Shown in pieces: positions 1 through 5,523 of a DNA stretch of 5,733 bases. The notes below the pieces were generated by a model. It had not been told where the DNA came from. It ran no database searches and saw only the letters and a program-made list of their open reading frames with translations. The position numbers and the translations under genes are program-made. The first letter of the stretch is position 1. Every line of letters begins with the position of its first letter. The DNA comes from Solirubrobacterales bacterium (lineage in GTDB: Bacteria; Actinomycetota; Thermoleophilia; Solirubrobacterales; Solirubrobacteraceae): positions 1-5,733 of the forward strand of contig JAOPZQ010000286.1 in assembly GCA_025964075.1 (NCBI GenBank), written 5' to 3'.

Positions 1-1
1 T

Positions 2-22
2 CGTATCACGACCACGGATACG
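2..22. promoter_or_regulatory. Inverted repeat upstream of the SDR gene, possible operator
   Basis: The 6-base arms CGTATC (2-7) and GATACG (17-22) are perfect inverted repeats around a 9-base spacer, ending 29 bases before the SDR start codon. The size and position suit a dimeric repressor site overlapping a promoter. No convincing -35/-10 pair is visible, and the window begins here, so the role is inference. The palindrome differs from the one repeated at 4377-4434, so it would answer to a different regulator. Confidence 0.3.
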
Positions 23-51
23 CCGCGAGTCACCCCTCACCGGAGCTGAAT

Positions 52-798
52 ATGGACACGCCCGTCGTTCTGATCACCGGAGCGCTCACCGGCATCGGGC
101 GCGCCGCTGCCGTCGCCTTCGCCAAGAAGGGGGCCAAGGTGGTCGCCGCCGGCCGCCGCGACGAGGCCGGCATGGCCCTCGTCGACGAGCTGCGCTCTTT
201 CGGCACGGAGGCCGAGTTCGTCAACGCCGACGTCCGGACAGAGGACGACGTCCGCGCTCTCGTCGACAAGACCGTCGAGCGGTTCGGTCGCCTCGACGTC
301 GCCGTCAACAACGCCGGCACCGAAGGGCAGGTCGGCCTGATCGGGGATCAGACCGCCGAGACCTATGCCGCGACGTTCGACACCAACGTCCTCGGGGTGC
401 TCCTGAGCATCAAGCACGAAGCACGAGCGATGCAGGAGCAGGGCAGCGGCAGCATCGTCAACATCTCCTCGACCTACGGACACGAAGGCGCCGCGGGGGC
501 CGCCATCTACGTCGGCAGCAAGCACGCCGTCGAGGGCATCACGAAGTCGGTCGCGCTGGAGCTCGCGCAGTCGGGGATCCGCGTCAACGGCGTCGCCCCC
601 GGGCCGACCGACACCGGCATGCTGACCCGCTTCACCGGCACGCCGGAGAACAAGGCGGATCTGGTGACGGAAGTTCCGATGGCCCGTCTCGGCCTCTCCG
701 AGGAGCTCGCCGACGCGATCGTCTTCATGGCGTCCGACGACGCGTCGTTCATCACGGGCCACATCCTCAACGTCGACGGCGGCCACAGCGCCAACTGA
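52..798 (+). CDS. SDR-family NAD(P)-dependent oxidoreductase
   Basis: This is a complete classical short-chain dehydrogenase/reductase of 248 residues, the usual length for the family, expected to be a soluble cytoplasmic enzyme. The cofactor loop TGxxxGIG is at residues 9-16, the adenine-contacting Asp-Val at 60-61 and NNAG at 86-89. The catalytic tetrad is N112, S140, Y153 and K157 (YVGSK). The C-terminal part carries the usual PG (183-184) and DGG (242-244) signatures. Arg-Arg at 35-36, just after the second strand, suggests a preference for NADP(H). The ATG is preceded by GGAG at 42-45 with a 6-base gap, which supports this start. The enzyme reduces a carbonyl or oxidises an alcohol; the substrate cannot be read from sequence. 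It is convergent with the leftward hydrolase operon and not visibly part of it. The motifs are typical of general SDRs similar to FabG or glucose dehydrogenase, but the context does not suggest fatty-acid synthesis. Confidence 0.93.
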   Translation: MDTPVVLITGALTGIGRAAAVAFAKKGAKVVAAGRRDEAGMALVDELRSFGTEAEFVNADVRTEDDVRALVDKTVERFGRLDVAVNNAGTEGQVGLIGDQTAETYAATFDTNVLGVLLSIKHEARAMQEQGSGSIVNISSTYGHEGAAGAAIYVGSKHAVEGITKSVALELAQSGIRVNGVAPGPTDTGMLTRFTGTPENKADLVTEVPMARLGLSEELADAIVFMASDDASFITGHILNVDGGHSAN

Positions 799-809
799 CC
801 CTGTCGAGT

Positions 810-824
810 ATCGGGAACCCCGAT
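810..824 (+). terminator. Weak hairpin just after the SDR gene
   Basis: ATCGGG (810-815) and CCCGAT (819-824) form a 6-bp stem with a 3-base loop, 12 bases past the SDR stop codon. There is no following T-run, so it is at best a weak transcription end. Confidence 0.3.
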
Positions 825-900
825 GCCTGGCCAGCCATCCGTAGCGCGGGGCAAGCGCAGCGGAGCGGCGCCGATCGGCTCCGTGCTGAGTCCCGTGCGG

Positions 901-983
901 GCAGCCGTACCGCCCGGCGAGTTCGCGCAGGAGTTCGTCCTTGGTCTTGAAGTGCCGGTGACGCTCGAGCACGTCACGCCCGC
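901..983 (-). pseudogene. Relic of a TetR-family helix-turn-helix
   Basis: Read on the minus strand, 983 down to 960 encodes AGVTCSSV. After one base is restored between 960 and 959 the reading continues as YRHFKTKDELLRELAGRYGC down to 901. Together these match the turn, recognition helix and following helix of TetR repressors (typically AGVS..tlYrHFptKeeLl). The first helix of the domain is missing upstream, where the sequence is low-complexity Pro/Gly/Arg. Nothing resembling a TetR ligand domain follows. It is therefore a fragment truncated on both sides and frameshifted, about 28 codons long, and not a working gene. It may be what remains of a regulator once paired with the SDR gene. Family assignment rests on my recognition of the motif; no alignment was run. 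Confidence 0.6.
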
Positions 984-989
984 GCGCGG

Positions 990-1029
990 TCCCCGGCCGG
1001 CCAGGTTGGGAGGTGGGACCGGCCGGGGA
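990..1029 (-). terminator. Long GC inverted repeat downstream of the hydrolase operon
   Basis: TCCCCGGCCGG at 990-1000 pairs perfectly with CCGGCCGGGGA at 1019-1029, an 11-bp stem with an 18-base loop. It starts 13 bases past the hydrolase stop codon in the direction of transcription and could end the leftward operon. It lacks a U-tract, as is common in high-GC genomes, and the long loop makes it less typical of an intrinsic terminator. Confidence 0.4.
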
Positions 1030-1042
1030 GTAGAAGGCGGGT

Positions 1043-1777
1043 TCAGTCGACCGCGTCGACGGTGAGTCGGGCTTCGGCTGCCGTCTCGGTCAGCTTCACG
1101 ACGTCGGTCGGGTGGGAGACCATCGCCAGATGCCCTGAGGGGGCTTCGACGGTCGTGGCACCCATGCGGTTGGCGAACATGCGCTGAACGTCGGGTGGGA
1201 GCGCCTGATCGTCTTGGGCGACCATGTACCAGGAGGGCAGCGACTTCCACGCTGGGACAGTCATCACGTCGCTGAAGGCGGTCGCGGACAGGGGTTGCTG
1301 CGCGGCATACAACACCTTTGCCTTGACCGGATCGACGTCAGCTGCGAAGTGGTCGACGAAGTCGTCCTCTGAGAGCCAGGCGAATCCTTCGTGGTCGACG
1401 ACCCGGTGGGCCAGTGCCGGAGTCGGAGGTCCCTGCGCGAGCAGTCCCCCGAGCGACTCGCCCTCATCGATTCCGAAGGCCGCGATGTAGACCAGGCCGA
1501 CGACGTTCGGTGCGTCGGTGCCGAGCGCCGTCATGACCTGTCCGCCGTAGGAGTGGCCGGCGATCACCGTAGGTCCGTCCTGGAGTGCCAGCACATGGCG
1601 AAGCCTGGCGACATCATCTGCCAGCGACGTGAGGGGAAACTGGGGTGCCGTGACGTGGTAGCCGTCGGCCTGCAGGCGCTCGATGACCGAGCTCCAACTG
1701 GAGCCGTCCGCCCAGGCACCGTGAACAAGAACGATGTTGGGCCGAGGGTGCATCTCATTGTGATGCACTGACATCAT
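1043..1777 (-). CDS. Alpha/beta fold hydrolase (esterase-like)
   Basis: The product is a 244-residue alpha/beta hydrolase of the small methylesterase/EstC-like kind, with no signal peptide and so probably cytoplasmic. The oxyanion-hole HG is at 19-20 within VLVHGAWADGSSW. The nucleophile elbow GHSYGG (74-79) gives Ser76. The likely acid is Asp189 or Asp190 in AQDDQALPP, and the base is His216 in SGHLAMVSHP. The triad is therefore complete. Such enzymes hydrolyse esters or lactones; the substrate here is unknown. Two adjacent ATGs (1775-1777 and 1772-1774) follow an AAAGGA ribosome binding site. The first is 4 bases and the second 7 bases from it, so translation could begin one codon later. 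It is the last gene of the leftward operon, 33 bases after the enoyl reductase. Haloperoxidase-like relatives share this fold, but the short length and sequence style favour the esterase group. Confidence 0.9.
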   Translation of the reverse strand: MMSVHHNEMHPRPNIVLVHGAWADGSSWSSVIERLQADGYHVTAPQFPLTSLADDVARLRHVLALQDGPTVIAGHSYGGQVMTALGTDAPNVVGLVYIAAFGIDEGESLGGLLAQGPPTPALAHRVVDHEGFAWLSEDDFVDHFAADVDPVKAKVLYAAQQPLSATAFSDVMTVPAWKSLPSWYMVAQDDQALPPDVQRMFANRMGATTVEAPSGHLAMVSHPTDVVKLTETAAEARLTVDAVD

Positions 1778-1810
1778 GTGGTCCTTTCTAGCGGTGTTCA
1801 GTTTGCGTGC

Positions 1811-2796
1811 TCATCCAAAGCGGAAGAGCACCTTGCCGTTGCGGTCGTTCCGGGTGGCGTGGGCGATCGCTGCGCGGTGATCGGACAGCGCGTAGGTCGC
1901 CTCGACGGGCGCGGCGAGGGTGCCGTCCGCGACTAGTCCGGCGATCTCGCGGAAGGTCTCGGCGACCGACTCCCGCGGCGTGCTCTGCACCCAGAGCTTC
2001 AGCCAGAAGCCGTCAACGCACAGCCCGCGGAGAAGAGGTCGAGGATCGAGATGCTCAGGGGCTGCCGGCCGCGCGCGGTGTAGCTGACGATCGGGCCGCC
2101 GATCCTCAAGAGCGGCGCGAGCTGGGCCACTGGCTCTCCGGCGATGGCGTCGACGATCAGCTCGAGCGGCGCGTCGCCGAGCGCGTCGGCCGCCTGCTCG
2201 GCGAGATCTTCGCCCTCGACGAGCACGACATCGGCGCCGGCCTCGAGGAGCGACTTCCAGGAGTCTGCGCGTCGCACGACGTTGAGCGTGCGCAGGCGGG
2301 CATGTCTGGCGAGGGCGAGGACATAGCGAGCGGTCGCCGAGCTGGCACCGGTCTGTGCCACCCACGCACCGGAGGGGAGCTTCACGTAGCCGTGCAGTAG
2401 CGAGTGGGCGGTAATGGGATTGATGCCGAGCATCGCCAGCTGCAAGGGGTCGCCGTCAGCATCGACGGGGACGGCGTTGCGCTCGTCGAGGATCGTGCGC
2501 TCGCGCCAGGTGGCCTGCTCGAGCGTCGGAACGACCAGGACCCGCTCGCCGACACGCGCCGCGTCCACTCCATCGCCGGCAGCGACGACGCGACCGATCC
2601 CCTCTGCGCCGAGCGCCGCGGGCAGCTCCGGGCGCACCCCATAGATGCCCCTGATCAACATCAGGTCCGATGGGTTGATCGGCGCCGCCTCGATCGCCAC
2701 CGCCAGCTGGCCGGGGCCGGGATCGCCTGAGGCGGCCTCAGCGAGCTCTACGACGTCGGTCGGCGCTCCAAAGCTTGAAAGCTGAAGCGTCTTCAT
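1811..2796 (-). pseudogene. MDR-family enoyl reductase / quinone oxidoreductase, frameshifted
   Basis: This is a zinc-independent medium-chain dehydrogenase/reductase similar to 2-enoyl thioester reductases (MECR/ETR) and NADPH:quinone oxidoreductases, which reduce activated C=C bonds or quinones. The first frame gives 255 good residues: NPSDLMLIRGIYG (41-53, with Tyr52 at the place of the ETR active-site Tyr), NPITA (126-130), the cofactor loop QTGASSATARYV (148-159) and VVRR (173-176), which suggests NADPH. After LDLF (252-255) this frame runs into SAGCALTASG and stops at 1999. The expected continuation, RGLCVDGFWLKLW through NGKVLFRFG, lies in another frame ending at 1811. Restoring one base near 2023-2034 yields a normal 328-residue protein. 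No other lesion is seen, so the shift is either recent or a sequencing error. As it stands the product lacks about 73 C-terminal residues. A strong AAGGAG (2805-2810) sits 8 bases before the ATG. One glycine expected in the cofactor loop (SAVGRY in relatives) is Ala156 here. It is the middle gene of the operon. Confidence 0.85.
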
Positions 2797-2868
2797 CGCT
2801 TCGTCTCCTTCTGTTTGTGAAAGTCCGCCGACGGGTCGCCTCGGCTACCGCTGGCGCGGCGGTGAGCG

Positions 2869-4350
2869 TCAGGCCTCGGCGCGCACCACGTCGGCGCTCG
2901 CGCGGACCGATGGGATGCGGAGCAGGGCGAACAGCCCGAGCACTCCTGCTAGGGCGACGGCGATCAGGATCGCGAGTGTGGGTCGCAGTGCGTCAAGGAC
3001 GCCTTGGGCCTGTCCGCCGCCGGCGGTGGCGGCTGTGTGGCTGCTGATCACGGCGCTGACGACTGCTACGAGGACGGCGGCGCCGATCTGGAGGCTCGTG
3101 TTGAACAGTCCCGCAGCCAGCCCCTGTTCGGCATCGGCGACGCCTCCGGTTGCCTGGACGTTCATTGCGGGGAATCCGAGTCCCCAGCCGAGGCCCAGGA
3201 ACAGCATCGACGGCAGCAGCATCGTCGTGTATGTGAGGTGGTGTGAGTCCTCGCGCAGGAGCAGCGCGTACCCGATGGCGAACGCGGTCAGCGCGGCCCC
3301 GATCAGGCGGGCGGTGCCGAAGCGCCGGATCAGTCGTTCGGCCTGCGCGCCCATGATCGGCAGGAACATGCCGGAGGGCAGGAACGCGAGCGCGGTGTCG
3401 ATCGGAGACCAACCCGCGACGTTCTGCACGTAGAGCGTCGCGAGAAACTGGAAACCCAGGTAGGAGCCGAAGTACAGCATCGCCGCGAGGTCTGCGGCGA
3501 TCAGGGTCCGGACGCGCAGGATGCCGAGTCGGACCAGCGGCTGCGGGGACCGGCTCTCGACGACGACGAACGCGGCGAGCAGGGCGGCGCTGAGCGCCAG
3601 CCCGCCTACGGTGCGGCCGTCGAGCCAGCCGCGCGATGGCGCTTCGACGACCGAGTAGACGAGGGCGAGCATCGAGCCAGTCACGGTCAGCGCGCCGAGC
3701 AGGTCGTAGTGGCGGTGCCCTGGCGACGGGTCGTCGTTGGCATCGAGCACGTTGATCCCAGCGAGAGCCAGGGCAAACGTGATCGGGGCCGGAACGAGGA
3801 AGACGTATCGCCACCCCAGCTCGGAAAGCAGGCCGCCGAGCACGAGCCCGAGCGAGAATCCCGTGGCGGCGGCCGCCGCGTACGCGCCGAGCGCCTTGTG
3901 ACGGGCGGGCCCATCGGGGAACGTCGTGGTCAGGATCGACAGTCCGGCCGGGACGGTGAAGGCCGCGGCGACGCCCTTGATGAAACGGGTCGCTACGAGC
4001 AGGGTGCCGTCGTTGGCAATGCCGCCGAGCGCAGATGCGAAGGCGAAGACCGCAAGCGCAGCCAGGAACACCCGCCGGCGCCCCAGCAGATCCGCGGCCC
4101 GCCCGCCGAGGAGCAGGAAGCCACCGTACCCGAGGACATACCCGGAGACGATCCACTGCAGCGTCGAGGCCGACATCCGCAGGTGCGAGCCGATCGTCGG
4201 CAGGGCGACGTTGACGCTCGACAGATCCATCGCATCGAAGAAGAGCGCCCCGCACAGGATCGCGATCGTCAACGACAGCCGCAGATCCCACTTCTCACTC
4301 GCGTCCACGCTGGCGTGGACGCGCGCCCTTGTCGAGTCGGGAGAACCCAT
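2869..4350 (-). CDS. MFS transporter, DHA2 (14-helix) drug-exporter type
   Basis: The product is a 493-residue integral membrane protein with about 14 hydrophobic helices (roughly from residue 27 to 480), fitting the DHA2/EmrB-QacA group of proton-driven efflux pumps. Motif D1 is MDLSSVNVALP (41-51), with the acidic Asp41 in helix 1. Motif A is GGRAADLLGRRR (82-93). The motif B arginine is Arg122 in RFIKGVAAA. Motif C is GFSLGLVLGG (164-173), where the canonical proline is Leu169; the arrangement still resembles actinobacterial exporters of this type. The ATG follows an AGGAG with a 9-base gap. The first ~20 residues are hydrophilic, and their codons contain a perfect hairpin (4300-4323). It is the first gene of the leftward operon and is divergent from the TetR regulator, with two putative operators between them, the usual arrangement for repressor-controlled efflux. 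The substrate is unknown but probably hydrophobic. Confidence 0.93.
   Translation of the reverse strand: MGSPDSTRARVHASVDASEKWDLRLSLTIAILCGALFFDAMDLSSVNVALPTIGSHLRMSASTLQWIVSGYVLGYGGFLLLGGRAADLLGRRRVFLAALAVFAFASALGGIANDGTLLVATRFIKGVAAAFTVPAGLSILTTTFPDGPARHKALGAYAAAAATGFSLGLVLGGLLSELGWRYVFLVPAPITFALALAGINVLDANDDPSPGHRHYDLLGALTVTGSMLALVYSVVEAPSRGWLDGRTVGGLALSAALLAAFVVVESRSPQPLVRLGILRVRTLIAADLAAMLYFGSYLGFQFLATLYVQNVAGWSPIDTALAFLPSGMFLPIMGAQAERLIRRFGTARLIGAALTAFAIGYALLLREDSHHLTYTTMLLPSMLFLGLGWGLGFPAMNVQATGGVADAEQGLAAGLFNTSLQIGAAVLVAVVSAVISSHTAATAGGGQAQGVLDALRPTLAILIAVALAGVLGLFALLRIPSVRASADVVRAEA
4300..4323 (-). repeat. Perfect 11-bp hairpin within the MFS N-terminal codons
   Basis: CGCGTCCACGC (4300-4310) and GCGTGGACGCG (4313-4323) are perfect inverted repeats separated by two bases. 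In the mRNA the hairpin starts about 28 bases after the MFS start codon, in codons for residues 10-17 (Arg-Val-His-Ala-Ser-Val-Asp-Ala). It could slow early translation, protect the transcript or act as a further protein-binding site. Chance in GC-rich DNA is possible, but the perfect 11-bp stem is long. Confidence 0.5.
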
Positions 4351-4375
4351 TGCTCACTGCTCCTGTTCGCTCGAA

Positions 4376-4395
4376 GCGATGACAGTCGTCATCGA
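4376..4395. promoter_or_regulatory. Operator 1 (palindrome GATGAC-AGTC-GTCATC)
   Basis: The core CGATGACAGTCGTCATCG (4377-4394) has perfect 7-base inverted arms around AGTC. The whole 20-base stretch recurs identically at 4416-4435. It lies just downstream of the likely start of the MFS transcript and 26 bases upstream of the MFS start codon, where a bound repressor would block transcription. The divergent TetR protein is the natural candidate to bind it. Confidence 0.8.
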
Positions 4396-4403
4396 TTCGG
4401 CAA

Positions 4404-4432
4404 ACCGTAGCACACGCGATGACAGTCGTCAT
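4404..4432 (-). promoter_or_regulatory. Putative promoter of the MFS-reductase-hydrolase operon
   Basis: On the minus strand, ATGACG (4432-4427) can serve as the -35 element. TACGGT (4409-4404), matching the actinobacterial TANNNT pattern, can serve as the -10 with a 17-base spacer. The -35 lies inside operator 2, and transcription would begin close to operator 1. The matches to consensus are modest. Confidence 0.4.
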
Positions 4433-4435
4433 CGA
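4416..4435. promoter_or_regulatory. Operator 2 (identical copy, 40 bases from operator 1)
   Basis: This is an exact 20-base copy of operator 1, offset by 40 bases, about four helical turns, so two repressor dimers would sit on nearly the same face of the DNA. It overlaps the candidate -35 boxes of both divergent promoters. It also contains the ATG at 4419 that would otherwise open the longer TetR reading frame, which argues against that ATG as the true start. Confidence 0.8.
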
Positions 4436-4448
4436 AAGGCGCTACGAT
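4419..4448 (+). promoter_or_regulatory. Putative promoter of the TetR gene
   Basis: ATGACA (4419-4424, five of six bases matching TTGACA) and TACGAT (4443-4448, four of six matching TATAAT) are 18 bases apart. Transcription would start about seven bases after the -10, at the GTG of 4455, giving a leaderless message. The -35 sits inside operator 2, which implies autorepression. Confidence 0.45.
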
Positions 4449-4454
4449 TGGGGC

Positions 4455-5057
4455 GTGCAGGCGAACGACGACAGCCCGGGCGCGACGACCAAGCGGCGCC
4501 GATCACCAGCTCGCGCGCAGATGGTGCGCAGCGCCGCAACGCTCATCCGCGAGCGCGGCATCCACGGCGTCGGGCTGCGCGAGATCGTCGCTCACTCCGG
4601 CGGACCTCGCGGCTCGCTCGGACGCTACTTCCCCGGCGGCAAGACACAACTCATGACCGAAGCGATCGACGTCGTCATCGCGGAACTCTCCGACGAAGTC
4701 GACGAGGCGCTCACCCAAGCCAAGACCTTCCCCGACGCGATCGGCGCGATCCTCGCACCGTGGCGGCGCCTGCTCGTCGAGCACGATTTCGCGTTGGGCT
4801 GCCCACTAGCGGCGACTGTCGTCGACGCCGCCGACAACGATGAACTCCGCGTCCACGTCAGCGAGCTCCTCGCCCATTGGCAAGCCTCAGTCGCCGACGT
4901 CTACGTCAGGTTTGGAGATCGGCCCTCGCTGGCCGAGGAGCAATCGACGGTCTTTCTAGCGGCGGTCGAGGGCGCCCTCATCCTCGCCCGCGCGCGACGC
5001 AGCACCGAGCCCCTCGACACGGTGGAGCGCTACTTCGCGACCCGGCCTCCACAGTGA
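4455..5057 (+). CDS. TetR/AcrR-family transcriptional repressor (LmrA/YxaF-like)
   Basis: This is a one-component repressor of 200 residues from the GTG at 4455, or 212 from an ATG at 4419. The shorter form is preferred because 4419 lies inside operator 2, neither start has a ribosome binding site, and GTG is seven bases after a -10-like box. The helix-turn-helix runs from AQMVRSAATLIRERG through the GLREIVAHSGGPRGSL segment to RYFPGGKTQL, typical of TetR proteins with the LmrA/YxaF-type FPGGK signature. The conserved Tyr of the recognition helix (usually SLYxxF) is Gly here (SLGRYF). The ligand domain has GCPLAA and EGALILARAR, both characteristic of this subgroup. Relatives bind small hydrophobic or aromatic ligands and repress nearby efflux genes. 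It is divergent from the MFS gene, so it probably represses itself and the operon through the two operators. The ligand is unknown. Confidence 0.93.
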   Translation: MQANDDSPGATTKRRRSPARAQMVRSAATLIRERGIHGVGLREIVAHSGGPRGSLGRYFPGGKTQLMTEAIDVVIAELSDEVDEALTQAKTFPDAIGAILAPWRRLLVEHDFALGCPLAATVVDAADNDELRVHVSELLAHWQASVADVYVRFGDRPSLAEEQSTVFLAAVEGALILARARRSTEPLDTVERYFATRPPQ

Positions 5058-5066
5058 GTAATCCAG

Positions 5067-5088
5067 AGGGCCCGCGCTCGCGGGCCCT
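5067..5088 (+). terminator. Hairpin terminator after the TetR gene
   Basis: AGGGCCCGCG (5067-5076) and CGCGGGCCCT (5079-5088) form a perfect 10-bp stem, folding with a short loop, nine bases after the TetR stop codon. The T-tract is poor (TGTTG), but the stem is very stable and the location is right for a transcription end. Confidence 0.75.
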
Positions 5089-5221
5089 GTTGCCATGAGG
5101 ACCGGATGAGTGCTCGATGGTCGGCGTCGCGAAGTCAGGCCCGCTCGATGCCGATGCTTAACGAGAAATCGGATGCCAATCGAACAAGCGGATCGCCTTC
5201 TGCCCCGGGCGATTCATCAAG

Positions 5222-5269
5222 GGTGAGCGAGGGAACTCGAACCCCCCGGCCGCCGGGACCACAACCCGG
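5222..5269 (-). tRNA. 3' fragment of tRNA-His (GTG), probable attachment-site remnant
   Basis: On the minus strand, from 5269 downward, the sequence reads as the anticodon arm, variable loop, T arm and 3' acceptor strand of a histidine tRNA. The stem CCGGG/CCCGG is perfect, with the 7-base loop TTGTGGT holding anticodon GTG at 5262-5260. A 5-base variable loop CGGCC follows, then TTCGAGT as the T-loop, then acceptor strand CGCTCAC and discriminator C (5222), as expected for tRNA-His. The 5' part is absent: no GTGAGCG partner strand and no D arm lie upstream. The T stem has one extra G and a T where C61 is expected, so the copy is also drifting. It is not a functional tRNA. A 3' portion beginning at the anticodon stem is the usual footprint of tyrosine-recombinase integration into a tRNA gene. 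Confidence 0.7.
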
Positions 5270-5381
5270 AGCGGATGCGTCTCGCACGCGCGTGGAACAG
5301 CGCTCTCGCGTCGTCCGGCGGCAACGAGCGTGAGGCTGCTCTTGGGGACGCGCTCGGGCTTCGTCCAAGTCAAGACGAGGG

Positions 5382-5399
5382 CGTCCCCGTTCGGGGACG
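5382..5399. repeat. Short perfect hairpin CGTCCCCG-TT-CGGGGACG
   Basis: Two perfect 8-base arms (5382-5389 and 5392-5399) flank TT. It could act as a terminator or recombination-related structure in the gene-poor stretch. There is no T-run on either side, and chance in GC-rich DNA is possible. Confidence 0.35.
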
Positions 5400-5523
5400 G
5401 CCGCACCCACGCAGAGCAGGAGGGCGCGGCAGAAAAGAAGGTTGCGGCGACACCCAGGGCTTCTGCCACGCGCCGACGTCGCTCATTACCCGGCCTCGGT
5501 GGACCTTGCGCCGGCCAACGCAG

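Larger units (their letters stand above)
5089..5523. other. Gene-poor stretch carrying a tRNA fragment
   Basis: I see no convincing protein gene in these 435 bases. Open frames exist on both strands, but they are Arg/Pro/Ser-rich, cross the tRNA fragment and show no recognisable domain. One plus-strand frame at 5106-5333 has a GAGGA four bases before its ATG and is the only one with a start signal, but its composition looks non-coding. The stretch holds the tRNA-His fragment at 5222-5269 and a short hairpin at 5382-5399. It reads as junction or decayed DNA. Confidence 0.55.

Noticed and set aside
37..972. Long minus-strand open frame opposite the SDR gene
   Set aside because: Most of it is the shadow of the SDR codons in GC-rich DNA. 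Only its first few dozen residues matter, and those are explained as the TetR relic.
2848..2864. Small inverted repeat ACCGC/GCGGT between the MFS and reductase genes
   Set aside because: A 5-bp stem is expected by chance in GC-rich DNA, and the genes are spaced as an operon.
2993..4291. 432-residue minus-strand frame overlapping the MFS gene
   Set aside because: It is Arg/Ala/Pro-rich with no domain and lies in another frame of the clearly real, helix-rich transporter.
4376..4435. A CRISPR or tandem repeat array
   Set aside because: There are only two copies, each palindromic, placed exactly over divergent promoters; operators explain them better.
3926..4843. 305-residue plus-strand frame across the operator region
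   Set aside because: It runs through two real genes and the regulatory region and has an Arg-rich composition typical of off-frame GC-rich sequence.
5222..5310. A complete tRNA-His gene
   Set aside because: No D arm and no 5' acceptor strand complementary to CGCTCAC occur at the required distance, so only the 3' part is present.
5106..5333. 75-residue plus-strand frame with a ribosome-binding-like GAGGA
   Set aside because: The composition is Ser/Arg/Pro-rich without a domain, and it reads straight through the tRNA-His fragment in the opposite direction.
5158..5469. Minus-strand frame of about 103 residues with a hydrophobic start
   Set aside because: It has no ribosome binding site and its middle is simply translated tRNA sequence. 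I could not support a protein.
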